Source of the DNA: a virus
Virus record (IMG/VR): IMGVR_UViG_3300017971_007146
Location: 1 to 33,442 of that record
Reading direction: 5' to 3' (one strand)
DNA: 33,442 nt
Shown here: positions 7,526 to 16,483 of the stretch, in pieces
Numbering within the stretch: the first letter of the stretch is position 1
Layout: every line of letters begins with the position of its first letter
The notes under the pieces: generated by a model
Seen by the model: the letters and a program-made list of their open reading frames with translations, nothing else
Told to the model about the DNA's origin: nothing
The model's database searches: none
Made by a program: the position numbers and the translations under genes

Positions 7526-7583
7526 TATAAAAATAACCTTAAATTATAATTTACAATTAAATATATTATGTTATTTATCAATC
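7526..7583. promoter_or_regulatory. divergent AT-rich regulatory gap between CII-like gene and small + strand gene
   Basis: This 58-bp gap separates divergent starts. It contains the palindrome ATTATAAT (7543-7550), which gives a perfect TATAAT -10 in either direction, and AACCTTAAATT (7535-7545), also present before the small terminase gene (32221-32231). I find no convincing -35 for either direction, consistent with activator dependence. Promoter identity is not proven. Confidence 0.45.
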
Positions 7584-7748
7584 ATGGCATTATCACAAAA
7601 ACAAAAAGATACAGCATTTGAAATTACTGTAAACATTCTTAAGTGTTTCTGCAATGGCGGATCAAATAAAGAAACGCCAGATATTTTAGTAACAAACCTT
7701 TTCAATGCTATTTGCACCCTTGCTGAAGATAATAATTTGTTTGAATGA
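7584..7748 (+). CDS. small + strand ORF (54 aa) inside the leftward late block
   Basis: An ATG at 7584 opens a 54-residue ORF whose TGA directly abuts the stop of the convergent 75-aa gene at 7749. The product begins MALSQKQKDTAFEITVNILK, contains CFCNGG and ends in an acidic helix; composition looks protein-like. No ribosome site is seen before the ATG, and an ORF this short could be chance, so confidence is moderate. If real, it is the only rightward gene between 5.6 and 33 kb and shares a control gap with the CII-like regulator. Confidence 0.45.
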   Translation: MALSQKQKDTAFEITVNILKCFCNGGSNKETPDILVTNLFNAICTLAEDNNLFE

Positions 7749-7976
7749 TTATTCTTCAGGATAATCATTAGCCAATTCACCATCAGCCTTCAATTCTCGA
7801 ATTGCAATTTTTCTCATCCTTTTATTTATCTTTTCATTGTCGTTATTAACATCTTTTAAGCTTTTATAAAAATCCTTAACTGCTTCAACAGTATCTTTTA
7901 AGAATTCCTGACCTTCAAATTGTTTCCTGGCAAAAGCACCTACTACAATTCCATTTTCTTTAAGTACATATGGCAT
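7749..7976 (-). CDS. small hypothetical protein following the tail fibre (75 aa)
   Basis: It has a strong AAGGAGG ribosome site. It opens MPYVLKENGIVVGAFARKQ, a pattern seen in short proteins encoded next to tail fibre genes (MPY...NG.IVGVYA...), and continues as a basic helix ending in an acidic tail. No function is known to me. It is the downstream neighbour of the tail fibre gene with a 14-bp gap. Confidence 0.6.
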   Translation of the reverse strand: MPYVLKENGIVVGAFARKQFEGQEFLKDTVEAVKDFYKSLKDVNNDNEKINKRMRKIAIRELKADGELANDYPEE

Positions 7977-7990
7977 TATTACCTCCTTTT

Positions 7991-8956
7991 TTAAACAGCA
8001 TCCTTTCCTCTTGGATCAATCCAACCAACAGTAGCTGCATTTATAGTTGTATTTGCCTGATTTGATCTCACTCGAACTTGAGAAGATGTGTTAGTTCTAG
8101 TTCTGATATTACCATTAACAGCCTGCTCTGTAGTACCTCTTCTGCTTGAAGCCCTACCAACAGAAGCATCAGCAGTTTCATCATCCTGATCAAGTGAGGT
8201 AACATAAACAGCAGCTCCGGCAGGAGCTTGAACATGATAATTCTGTATGGCAAAAGTCTGAACTGCATCAGGAGTTGATAATGTATAAGAAACTGCTGTA
8301 ATAGGTTGAACAGCAGTGGCAATGTCAGCAGGAGGAGCATCCCATAAAAACTCATCTCCTTTTTGAGAATAACCAATAATATTTGAAGATCCATCAGTTA
8401 ATACAGAACCTACCCTTCTATATTTTGAATAACCAGAAGGAGCAGCATCAGCAATAAGATTTGAAGCTGTTAAGCTTGTATCAAAACCGGCATCAAGTGT
8501 TCCATCAGTCTTACCTATAATAAATAAATGATACCATGTATCAATAGCTAATCCTAAACCAGAAGGAAAACCGCCTTGATTTGAACCTTCTGCCCAGTTT
8601 GCATCAATCTGTTTTACAAGAGCTGATGTTAAACTCATTGTAAGATCATCAGTATCTGCTCTGCATTTACCAATATTAAATTTAATATCATGATCAGCAT
8701 CAGTATCATTTTCAGTTATTATTCCATCAATAAATCCTCTTGGGATAGGAGATATCTGAAGCAATGCCTGAAAAAGCTGATTCCTTGTATCAGTACTGGC
8801 ATCAAGTAAGGTGATTCCTGCTTGTTCAATTACATTTGATATCTCTTCCTGAACAGCATTGAGCCAATCATCATTAACAGTAGTACCCGGAGGACCATCC
8901 GTAAATAAAGCAACTCCTCCAACGATCTCGCGATTTGTACCTTCTGTTCTATGCAT
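7991..8956 (-). CDS. tail fibre protein
   Basis: 321 residues with AGGAGGG upstream. The N-terminus reads GGVALFTDGPPGTTVNDDWLNAVQEEI followed by a helical linker. This is typical of fibre proteins attached to Mu/P2-like baseplates (G..T.VTADWLNAVQEEI.NVI). The rest is beta-rich, Ser/Thr/Asp-rich and repetitive in character, and should carry the host-binding part. The C-terminal ~60 residues are Arg/Thr/Asn-rich (ASSRRGTTEQAVNGNIRTRT). It is the last structural tail gene before the lysis module. Confidence 0.75.
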   Translation of the reverse strand: MHRTEGTNREIVGGVALFTDGPPGTTVNDDWLNAVQEEISNVIEQAGITLLDASTDTRNQLFQALLQISPIPRGFIDGIITENDTDADHDIKFNIGKCRADTDDLTMSLTSALVKQIDANWAEGSNQGGFPSGLGLAIDTWYHLFIIGKTDGTLDAGFDTSLTASNLIADAAPSGYSKYRRVGSVLTDGSSNIIGYSQKGDEFLWDAPPADIATAVQPITAVSYTLSTPDAVQTFAIQNYHVQAPAGAAVYVTSLDQDDETADASVGRASSRRGTTEQAVNGNIRTRTNTSSQVRVRSNQANTTINAATVGWIDPRGKDAV

Positions 8957-8967
8957 AACCCCTCCTT

Positions 8968-9546
8968 TTATTCTCCTTTAACTGCCCAGTCTGGATCGAA
9001 CCGCCATCTGCTACTGGTTATTTCAGAAACAGCATCCCCTTCAACAATTCCTACAAGTGCTACACTGTTTGTTGTGATAGTAACAGATATAGAACCGTAT
9101 GATCCATGTGACTGAAGATATAATGGTCTTCCTATAAAGCCAGAAAATCTTGCAGATAATCCCGAATCATAAACAAGTCCTTTTCTTAATATCTGGCACT
9201 GACTGTCATTGGATGTATATGAATTCCCTGCAACTCCCATAACAGGATTTTCAGTAGAATCTGAAACCATTGCGTTCTTCCAGACATTTGAAGCGTTCAG
9301 ATAAAGTACATTACCAAATGATAAATCTTCACCGGCTATCTGGCTGTAATCGATCCAACCTCTTATGGTTTTATCAGTTGTAATCTGACCTGGAGCAGGC
9401 TGTTTCCAGAAATCACCTGGATAAGCAAATTCAGCTTCCATTATAGTTACTACAAAATTCCTTAAATCTTGAGCAGAAATCTGCCCAGTTACATTATCAG
9501 CAAAAAGTGTTAAAATTGCTGCTCTTGTCTGTTGTGTATCAGCCAT
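8968..9546 (-). CDS. putative baseplate/fibre-associated structural protein
   Basis: 192 residues with GGAGG before ATG. The N-terminal helix (QTRAAILTLFADNVTGQISAQDLRNFVVTIM) is a common opening of phage structural proteins near tail fibres. A beta-rich body follows with PGDFWKQP and a C-terminal SSRWRFDPDWAVKGE. It lies between the gp48-like baseplate gene and the fibre, so it probably joins or decorates the fibre. There is no catalytic motif and no family name I can defend. Confidence 0.6.
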   Translation of the reverse strand: MADTQQTRAAILTLFADNVTGQISAQDLRNFVVTIMEAEFAYPGDFWKQPAPGQITTDKTIRGWIDYSQIAGEDLSFGNVLYLNASNVWKNAMVSDSTENPVMGVAGNSYTSNDSQCQILRKGLVYDSGLSARFSGFIGRPLYLQSHGSYGSISVTITTNSVALVGIVEGDAVSEITSSRWRFDPDWAVKGE

Positions 9547-9557
9547 CTTTTCCTCCT

Positions 9558-10307
9558 TTATACAGGTTTATTAAAATCATTGTTAAATTCTCTAAAACTA
9601 AAAGCTCCGCCTTCTCTTCTGTCAAAAGCACTTGAAAATTGTAATCCGTTAAATGATCCAGTTAATCCAAGTTCAGAAGGCATTGAATCAAAGGCTTCAT
9701 TAAATGCTGAACTAAATTCCGGACCAACAAATTCAAAATTAACTGAAGTATGAGCCGGTTTATATTTTTTAATCATGCATGTTAATGCTTCAATGCCTGG
9801 AATCCTTTTTAAAGAATCACCTGATTGACTGCTACCAGATATAAACTCTATTATTTCTCCGCTTCCTTCAATCTGGACAAGCCAATAAAATATATTTGTT
9901 TGATCACCACATTCATCTCCTGAAGCTCCCAGTCCACTCCAGAAAGGAGTGAATTCTACAATATCAACTGTAAAGCCTAAAGCTGCTGCAAGTGAAATAA
10001 AATATCCTTTATCCTGTTGACCTCTTGCAATTAACTTTGAATGAGCAAGATTTCTTCTTTCCTGAATTGTTTCTTCACTTTGAGAACATTCATCAGGAAG
10101 GCCTAGATCATTTTCATGATTAGTCAATAATTCAGAAGTCGTTCTTGTATCTCTTTCAACTTTTAAATCATTTGATCTTGAATCAAGCCTGTTAAGCTCA
10201 TCTCCCATACCTCTTAATAATTCGCTTAATACAGAATCAGGATCTCGATTCCATGCAGAACCGCGAGGAAGAAGAGCTTGCAACATTTTAAAATAGTCTT
10301 TGGCCAT
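9558..10307 (-). CDS. Mu gp48-like baseplate wedge protein (YmfQ family)
   Basis: 249 residues. The N-terminus YFKMLQALLPRGSAWNRDPDSVLSELL, the ELNRLDSRSNDL helix and the ENDLGLPDECS segment match the YmfQ/DUF2313 family, Mu gp48. In Mu-type baseplates this protein closes the wedge next to gp47. The C-terminal third (FSSAFNEAFD) is Phe/Asn/Ser-rich and may contact the fibre-associated protein encoded next. It follows the baseplate J gene by three bases. Confidence 0.82.
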   Translation of the reverse strand: MAKDYFKMLQALLPRGSAWNRDPDSVLSELLRGMGDELNRLDSRSNDLKVERDTRTTSELLTNHENDLGLPDECSQSEETIQERRNLAHSKLIARGQQDKGYFISLAAALGFTVDIVEFTPFWSGLGASGDECGDQTNIFYWLVQIEGSGEIIEFISGSSQSGDSLKRIPGIEALTCMIKKYKPAHTSVNFEFVGPEFSSAFNEAFDSMPSELGLTGSFNGLQFSSAFDRREGGAFSFREFNNDFNKPV

Positions 10308-10310
10308 TAA

Positions 10311-11405
10311 TTAAGCACTCCCAAAAGTAATTGTTCCTAGAACATGGACTTGAGCAGCAGTAGCACTTACATTAGAACTTGGAGAAACAAGTGTATGATA
10401 ATTTTCATTTGCTGAAAGACTTATTGCTTCATTAATCCTTGACAAATAAAGTGTGTTTCCTGGTCCGCCATCTCTTAAAATTAAATCCTCAAGTTGTTCC
10501 TGAACTTCAGCCTGAACTTCTGAAGTATTAGGATTTATATTTATTTCAAAATCAACTGATAATTCTGTTAAGGCCGGTACAAAAAATCCTGGTTCAGCAG
10601 TTACCGGAATTCCGACTGTTTCTCCTGAACCCGGATCTTCATGCTCTATAATATAATCATATACTGTCTGTCTTTGAGCATCAGTAGGAATAATTGAAAG
10701 ATCATCATCTCTTACAAATGTTAATGCTATTGTTCCAACTCCTTGATAAAGAGGAAATGACCAAGCTCTTGTAACTCCTGAAACTTCTAAAGCCCAGGCA
10801 ACATAATCAAAATCAGCTCCGCCATGGGGAGGTAATCTTTTTCTTGATAATACCCTTTCCCTTAAAGCATAATCTGTTTCTTCATCTGTTCCGCCAATTA
10901 AACCATCTGAATCAACAGTAGCATCATTATCAATTCCGGCAATAGGACTTATAAAACTTACTGTTGTTCCGGCATCCTGATTTCCATCAGATCCGCCTTC
11001 TTGTGCTTCAAGTGATATTGTGGCTACTCCCAAAGCGGTTGTTACATCAGCAGTTGTTTCATAAATAACACCGTCAACAGTTTGAAGCTCAGTTCCTTCA
11101 GGAATAAGAATCCCATTTCCGCCTGTAGCTCCTGCTTCTCCTGTTGATTTTGCGGCCGCTTTTCTTGTAATACCATATTCATCAGCTATGTTTTCAAGGT
11201 CTTCAGTATCAGCAGATGAAGCAAATAATTGATCCGCTTCATATTCTAAAAAACCATATAGAAGATGTATAGCTCCTGCCCAAATACGAGTAAAAACTTT
11301 AAGAACCGATCTTCTTAAAAGAGAATTTGCTCCAGTTATTCTTGTTTCAATATCAGAGCTTATTCTTTCAACCAGAGTGTCAAGTGTAGGTCTATCAAAT
11401 GGCAT
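10311..11405 (-). CDS. baseplate J-like protein (Mu gp47)
   Basis: 364 residues. PFDRPTLDTLVERISSDIETRI at the N-terminus, LFASSADTEDLENIADEYGI at about 85, GGTDEETDYALRERVL and the GGADFDYVAWALEVSGVTRAW segment define the baseplate J family. These form the wedge joint of contractile baseplates. The gene overlaps the gp46-like gene by 11 bases. Length is usual for the family and no damage is seen. Confidence 0.9.
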   Translation of the reverse strand: MPFDRPTLDTLVERISSDIETRITGANSLLRRSVLKVFTRIWAGAIHLLYGFLEYEADQLFASSADTEDLENIADEYGITRKAAAKSTGEAGATGGNGILIPEGTELQTVDGVIYETTADVTTALGVATISLEAQEGGSDGNQDAGTTVSFISPIAGIDNDATVDSDGLIGGTDEETDYALRERVLSRKRLPPHGGADFDYVAWALEVSGVTRAWSFPLYQGVGTIALTFVRDDDLSIIPTDAQRQTVYDYIIEHEDPGSGETVGIPVTAEPGFFVPALTELSVDFEININPNTSEVQAEVQEQLEDLILRDGGPGNTLYLSRINEAISLSANENYHTLVSPSSNVSATAAQVHVLGTITFGSA

Positions 11406-11889
11406 TGAATTGAACCTCCCATTTATCAGCGTATTTAATTGAAACCTGTAATACTGTTTCAGATCCTCTTTTTATTGTTGCAGAAAAAACAAAACGATCA
11501 TTACCAGGAGTTCCCTGCCTTTCAGTAGTAACATCAATGCTATCAGCAACAAGATCATCAATCATCCATTGAAGCGATTCCTGAATATATGTTTTCCCTA
11601 ATGTTAAAATATTTTCAGTTGTTTTAGATCTTTCTAAAAGCCAGAGTCTTGATCCAATCTGATCACCTTCTTCAATCGGCTTTGCCAGATCACCCCACCA
11701 TCCCCGCTTATCATCACTTCTTGGATCAGGAAGAATATCATCATCTTTAGCTCTTCTGTCAGTAAATAAACTTATAAATACTGCTGTTTCAAGACCTCCA
11801 TCAGATTCAAGATCGTTAGTGGAAGTAAGAAAAGATAAATCACCTTCAAGAAGAATATTATCCCATTTTATTTTTACATCTCCACTCAT
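11395..11889 (-). CDS. Mu gp46-like baseplate protein
   Basis: 164 residues. Near the N-terminus is DGGLETAVFISLFTDRRAKDDD, then DDKRGWWGDL and GSRLWLLERSKTTENIL. These are the landmarks of the phage GP46 family, the T4 gp25-like wedge component that nucleates the sheath. It overlaps the spike gene by four bases and the baseplate J gene by eleven, in canonical Mu order. Confidence 0.88.
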   Translation of the reverse strand: MSGDVKIKWDNILLEGDLSFLTSTNDLESDGGLETAVFISLFTDRRAKDDDILPDPRSDDKRGWWGDLAKPIEEGDQIGSRLWLLERSKTTENILTLGKTYIQESLQWMIDDLVADSIDVTTERQGTPGNDRFVFSATIKRGSETVLQVSIKYADKWEVQFNAI

Positions 11890-12542
11890 TCGGCTAATAC
11901 CTTTGTGCTTCCTACTGATATTGGATGTTTATGCCCGGCATTTACATCTGTTTCATCTCCTGCCCTTATTACTCCGGCAGTTGCTCCAGAACCAAGCTTA
12001 ACGGTATTTCCTGCTTCAACTATTACATCTCCGGCTGTAGATTCTATGCTTACATTTCCGGTTGTGGAAATTATATTAACATTAGTATTGGCAGTTATAT
12101 CAACTTTTTTAGTAGAATTAATATTAACATTATTTACAGCATTTAAAGTAACATTATTAGATCCATCAATAACAGTACTTCCATTGGCCTTAAAATGAAT
12201 TCTCTGGTTTGAATTAATGTCATCCGGACCATAAACAGCTACTTCTCCTTCAACTAAATCAATTGGCCTTTTATCCCTGTCATGAATACAAAAAGCAATC
12301 CCCTGATCTCTGTTACCATTGGCAAATATACTTAAAACTTCAGTATCAGAATAAGGAAATGAAGCAAAACCGTATTCCTGAAGTCTTCTTAAATCAGAAA
12401 TAACTTCTCCGCTTAAAAAAGTTGCCTGAATTAATTGAGTGTATCCACTGTTATCAAGAATTTTTAATATACCAACACTAAATATCCTTGATATTTTCCT
12501 CTTAATCGGAGCAACCATTCTGTCAAATATAGACTTGTTCAT
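11886..12542 (-). CDS. baseplate spike protein (Mu gp45-like) with HxH tip motif
   Basis: I start at ATG 12542 (MNKSIFDRM), one base after the upstream stop, giving 218 residues; the longer frame to 12638 lies inside the previous gene. The N-terminal OB-like part contains RRLQEYGFASFPYSDTEVL, typical of Mu gp45. The middle is a run of short beta repeats rich in Asn/Val/Thr/Ile (about 125-195), as expected for a triple-stranded beta-helix spike. Near the end, GHKHPI supplies an HxH pair that in related spikes binds iron at the tip. The spike pierces the outer membrane, which suggests a Gram-negative-type host. Confidence 0.85.
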   Translation of the reverse strand: MNKSIFDRMVAPIKRKISRIFSVGILKILDNSGYTQLIQATFLSGEVISDLRRLQEYGFASFPYSDTEVLSIFANGNRDQGIAFCIHDRDKRPIDLVEGEVAVYGPDDINSNQRIHFKANGSTVIDGSNNVTLNAVNNVNINSTKKVDITANTNVNIISTTGNVSIESTAGDVIVEAGNTVKLGSGATAGVIRAGDETDVNAGHKHPISVGSTKVLAE

Positions 12543-12543
12543 A

Positions 12544-13647
12544 TTATTCCAACTTTGATAAGAATGATAAATCTGATGATGAACCTTCATCAAAATTTGT
12601 TTTAATTCCAAGAACTGAAGAAAGCGGAGTAAACGCATTTGGATTCATTAATAAAAGTTGCGTTCTTGCACCCTCTTCAATGCTTAAAGTAAAGGTTATT
12701 GCTGTTATTAAAAAAGCTTCATTAATACTCAAGGCTTTATCATATACCTGAATCAATTTATTTAACGGCCATGGATTGCCATTTGTTTGACTCCATCCTA
12801 AAACAGTATATTTAACTGATCTTGATTTGCCGGCCCGAACAAGTGCTTCCCATTGTGCCTGTTCTCTTGCCTTTTTTATATCAATAGGAGTGTCAGCTTC
12901 AATTACAAGTGTTCTTTCGCGATTAATAACAGAATCAGTATAAGATCCTATGGGCTGAGTAGAAGCAGTTGGAGTTATAAAATCTGTTCCGTTATTCTGG
13001 CCAAGAACATAATATGTCTGATATCGATCCACGTTAGACTGTATTAATGCACCGGCTTTTATGTTCACTCCAGATTTAAGGGAATCAGTAGCATATGTAT
13101 CTCCGGCTGAAGTAAGAGTTAATTTTCCATTTCCAGTTGATATCGGTATAAAACCAAGTGCCTTTCCAAGCTTATCAATTAATGTAAATATGGTATCTCC
13201 AACATTGGAAGAAAACTTTGGTATCTTGGCTGAAACTGCTGAAGAAACACTTGCATTTACTTCAAGAGTAATACCAAAAGGAGCTACCAAAGAAGTTATA
13301 ATTGATAAAGCGGTTGTATTTACCCATTCATTTTTACCGGCAACATAATAAGAGCAATCAACAAGATCCCCTGTTTTGTCCCTTCCATTAACTTCAAGAA
13401 CATGCTCAGATTCAGAATAATTAACAGGAAGTGTATCAATATAACCATCAATAATATTCTTACCGTTTATTTTTATCTGGCATTCTGAACCCATTGACAT
13501 TCCCCATGATCCAGGTTCACCAGGATATCTATCAATAGCCCTAATAGTAAAACTTCCGGCAATCTGCATAATAGACTGCTGAACGGCTACTTCCTGCCAT
13601 CCTTCATATGCCTGCCCATTTACTATTAATTGTATATTATCTTCCAT
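12544..13647 (-). CDS. baseplate hub protein (Mu gp44-like)
   Basis: 367 residues. LIVNGQAYEGWQEVAVQQSIMQIAG at the N-terminus, ECQIKINGKNIIDGYID and NGRDKTGDLVDCSY are hallmarks of the Mu gpP/gp44 hub family, structurally like T4 gp27 and P2 gpD. It forms the trimer that connects tube and spike. The gene sits directly between the gp43-like gene and the spike gene, with one-base gaps. Confidence 0.86.
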   Translation of the reverse strand: MEDNIQLIVNGQAYEGWQEVAVQQSIMQIAGSFTIRAIDRYPGEPGSWGMSMGSECQIKINGKNIIDGYIDTLPVNYSESEHVLEVNGRDKTGDLVDCSYYVAGKNEWVNTTALSIITSLVAPFGITLEVNASVSSAVSAKIPKFSSNVGDTIFTLIDKLGKALGFIPISTGNGKLTLTSAGDTYATDSLKSGVNIKAGALIQSNVDRYQTYYVLGQNNGTDFITPTASTQPIGSYTDSVINRERTLVIEADTPIDIKKAREQAQWEALVRAGKSRSVKYTVLGWSQTNGNPWPLNKLIQVYDKALSINEAFLITAITFTLSIEEGARTQLLLMNPNAFTPLSSVLGIKTNFDEGSSSDLSFLSKLE

Positions 13648-15003
13648 TTAAGCACTCAAAATTTCTATAGTTTCACCCTGCGGTAAAAAACCAGGATGTT
13701 TTATGTCTTCTTTGTTCCGTTCAAATATAGTATCCGCCCTGTCAATATCTTTATATTTATCATATGAAAGGTTTAAAGTTGTCATAACTTCAGCAGGAAC
13801 TTCATAATCCTCAATATCAGCAAGGGAAGCCCCAAGATCAATCATGATTTTTGTAAATTCTCTTCTCATTTCTTCAAGAGAAGTATAAATATTACTGGTT
13901 TCAAAAACTATATTATATGTTCCATAAGTTACTCCGCCTGTTTCATTACCAAGCTTTAAAAGCAAATCATCAATTACAGCAGTAATTGTTTCAAGGGTAT
14001 TTGTTGCTTCCTGTGAACTTTCATATACTACCCTTACAGCAATCTGGCATGCTGTTATGCATGCTAAACTTCTAAAATAATCCACTGTGCTTGTTTGATT
14101 TGCAGACTGTCTTGCCCTTGTCGGAGTAGTTATGGGTATTTCTTCAATCTGGCCACCAAAAGGACTGGGATCATCTGAAGAGCCTAATATTTCTCCAAAA
14201 CGAGCAATAGATAATGCAGCATTTGAAGCTGTTCTGTTTAAATTGTTGCTTATACGATCAGGATCAAGAGTATCATCTGTTATTGCCACTAAATCAGTAA
14301 ATATATCAAAGGCTGATACTATAGAATTACCAATATCAGCAGGACTATCAATAATTGAATCAAGGTTTGATTGTAATGATGATAATGTAGAAATTGCTGT
14401 GCTAACAGTTGAATCAACTGTTTCTTTAATAGAATTTATTGAAGACCGTATCATTTTTATGCCAGTACTAATATTACTGGCCAATGATTCTAAAGAAAAT
14501 CCTGGTTCATCTTCTGTATCACAATTAGAAAGAAAGTCTATTTCAGCACTTTCTTTGGAAGTGCCAACTACAGCATCAATTGCCGGTTCAGCAGAAACAA
14601 CAGTTCCCGGTAAAACCTTCCTGCCGGAAATAACAAAATTAACATTAAACCTGACTATTCCGCCTTCAGGAGTTATGACTTCAGAAAATCTTGCTTTTCC
14701 TAATACACCTACAATGAGTTCACCATAAAAAGGATGGATCAATAATCCATCTCCTTTGGTTCTCATGGCAGTAATAAGTTCATCCCTGTTTGTAAAATAA
14801 TCAAAATCATTTTCAGGCCTTTGGATAATATACCCTTCAACCTGATAATCAGGTGTATCTTCACCTAAATCTTCAAGATATGGTTCATCCTGAAACGGAA
14901 AATTATGGAGAATATTGTTCCTGCCAAAGCCTGCATCAGATGTTCTTATCTCAAAAGGAACACCGCGAAAGCTACCCTGCAATAAATTATCTCTCCAAGT
15001 CAT
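13648..15003 (-). CDS. Mu gp43-like protein with DNA circularisation N-terminal domain
   Basis: 451 residues. The first ~130 residues contain GSFRGVPFEIRTSDAGFGRNN, HNFPFQDEPYLEDLGEDTPDY, FTNRDELITAM and GDGLLIHPFYGEL. This is the DNA_circ_N domain found in Mu gpN and P22-like homologues. In myophages this is a tail/baseplate component next to the tape measure; the name reflects an older DNA-circularisation role. A long Ser/Ile/Asp-rich middle and helical C-terminus follow. The gene abuts the tape measure gene (one base). Confidence 0.85.
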   Translation of the reverse strand: MTWRDNLLQGSFRGVPFEIRTSDAGFGRNNILHNFPFQDEPYLEDLGEDTPDYQVEGYIIQRPENDFDYFTNRDELITAMRTKGDGLLIHPFYGELIVGVLGKARFSEVITPEGGIVRFNVNFVISGRKVLPGTVVSAEPAIDAVVGTSKESAEIDFLSNCDTEDEPGFSLESLASNISTGIKMIRSSINSIKETVDSTVSTAISTLSSLQSNLDSIIDSPADIGNSIVSAFDIFTDLVAITDDTLDPDRISNNLNRTASNAALSIARFGEILGSSDDPSPFGGQIEEIPITTPTRARQSANQTSTVDYFRSLACITACQIAVRVVYESSQEATNTLETITAVIDDLLLKLGNETGGVTYGTYNIVFETSNIYTSLEEMRREFTKIMIDLGASLADIEDYEVPAEVMTTLNLSYDKYKDIDRADTIFERNKEDIKHPGFLPQGETIEILSA

Positions 15004-15004
15004 A

Positions 15005-16483
15005 TTATAGAGCTCCTACAAGTGCTTCATTTGATACTGCTACCGGGGCTGATCCTTTGACATTCTTGACATCTGCAGTTGCCCCATCCTTCCCCTTTAC
15101 TTCAATTAAAATCTTTGATTCTGTGCCTTGTGCTGCCTGACGTTGCTGAACAAGCTTGGCAAGGTTAGCTAATCCGGTTTGCTGTCTTTCTTGAGCTACT
15201 TCTTCAGGGGATTTTTCACCTGAAATTACACGTTTTAGCTTCTGTGAACCTTTAATTAACAGCTCAACAGTCTTAATCATAGCAGTAAGAGGAGTTAAAA
15301 ATGCTAAAAGTCCTGCTTTATCCCATAAATCCTTTACGAGTTCTTTAAAAATTCTAAAATCTTTTATGATTAATGTTATTAAAGTAATGATTGCAACCAT
15401 TCCGGCGGCTGCTGCTGCAAAAGCACCAATAAAAATAGCTAATGCTCCGGCTGTTGTCCCTAAAACAATAGCCACAGACCCCAAACCTGATACAATAGCA
15501 CCTATTGAAGTGATAAATAAGCCTACAGTTGCAAGGATAGGACCTAAAACAGCAAGAAATGTTGTTAATGCAAAAATAACTTTCATTATGCCTGGATGAG
15601 CCTTTGAAAATGCAATAAAAGCCTTAGTCATTTCCTGAATTGTAACTATCAAGCCTTTCATTGCTTCCTTAATCTTGAATTGTTTATCAAGTTCATCTCC
15701 AATAGTGGCAAAAGCAATTACAATATTATCTTTTAAAGTGGAAAAAATACCGGCCATGGTATTAGATTGTTTTTCCATCTGGTTCTCAAAGATACCTCCC
15801 TTATTAGACATCTTTGTCATGGCCTTAAAAATAACATCAAAACTCAACTTGCTTTTTTCAGCAGCTTTTAATACTTGTTCGCCTGTAATACCATATTCCT
15901 CTGACAACATTTTAATAATTGGAATACCGCGATCAGACAATTGAAGAATCTCTTCAGTCATAGCTTTATTCTTGGCTTTTATCTTACCAAAAATCTGAGC
16001 TATATCTGACAAAGGAGCATTTGTCCCTGCTGCAATATCTCCAAGAACTTTTAATCTTGGAATTAAATCTTCTTCAGCTACTCCAAAAGCTAAAAGCTGT
16101 TTTCCAGCCTTTCCAACTCCTTCTAATTGAAAAGGAGTCTTTGCGGTAAAATCAACAAGATCTTTTACAACCTTTGAAGCCTTTTCAGCACTGCCAAGCA
16201 TCGATTCAAAAGCCACTCCCATGGTTTCAATATCGGCTGAAGATTTTAAAGCCATCAGGCCTGCTCCAAGAAGAGGAGCAGTTAATTTTAACGATAGAGA
16301 AGAACCTACTTTCTTGAAACTTTTTCCCACTTTAACAGTTTGGTCACCAAGCTTTTTCATAGACTTATTGAGCTTTGATGTACTCTTGTCAACCTTCTTC
16401 AAGCCAGTATCTATCTTAGTTAAAGGTTTAGTGGCCTTATTAATGACTTTTAAAAGAATGCTTATGTCAAACTGTTTTGCCAT
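15005..16483 (-). CDS. tail tape measure protein
   Basis: 492 residues, helical throughout. The N-terminus is Lys-rich and repetitive (TGLKKVDKSTSKLNKSMKKL). A conserved tape-measure domain follows at about 85-235 (SADIETMGVAFESMLGSAEKA to GIFENQMEKQSNTMAGIFSTL). Hydrophobic membrane-like segments at about 300-385 probably help DNA entry. The length is short for a myophage and implies a tail of roughly 70-75 nm by the usual 0.15 nm per residue rule. The start lies inside the frameshift extension of the upstream chaperone gene, the normal arrangement. Confidence 0.9.
   Translation of the reverse strand: MAKQFDISILLKVINKATKPLTKIDTGLKKVDKSTSKLNKSMKKLGDQTVKVGKSFKKVGSSLSLKLTAPLLGAGLMALKSSADIETMGVAFESMLGSAEKASKVVKDLVDFTAKTPFQLEGVGKAGKQLLAFGVAEEDLIPRLKVLGDIAAGTNAPLSDIAQIFGKIKAKNKAMTEEILQLSDRGIPIIKMLSEEYGITGEQVLKAAEKSKLSFDVIFKAMTKMSNKGGIFENQMEKQSNTMAGIFSTLKDNIVIAFATIGDELDKQFKIKEAMKGLIVTIQEMTKAFIAFSKAHPGIMKVIFALTTFLAVLGPILATVGLFITSIGAIVSGLGSVAIVLGTTAGALAIFIGAFAAAAAGMVAIITLITLIIKDFRIFKELVKDLWDKAGLLAFLTPLTAMIKTVELLIKGSQKLKRVISGEKSPEEVAQERQQTGLANLAKLVQQRQAAQGTESKILIEVKGKDGATADVKNVKGSAPVAVSNEALVGAL

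Noticed and set aside
7991-8956. Diversity-generating retroelement acting on the tail fibre
   Set aside because: No reverse transcriptase frame and no template/variable repeat pair were seen in the window; the fibre end is Arg/Thr-rich but not a C-type-lectin variable region.
14132-14728. 198-aa + strand ORF opposite the gp43-like gene
   Set aside because: It is fully antisense to a well-supported DNA_circ_N-type gene, has a low-complexity Ser/Ile composition and no ribosome site; a shadow frame.
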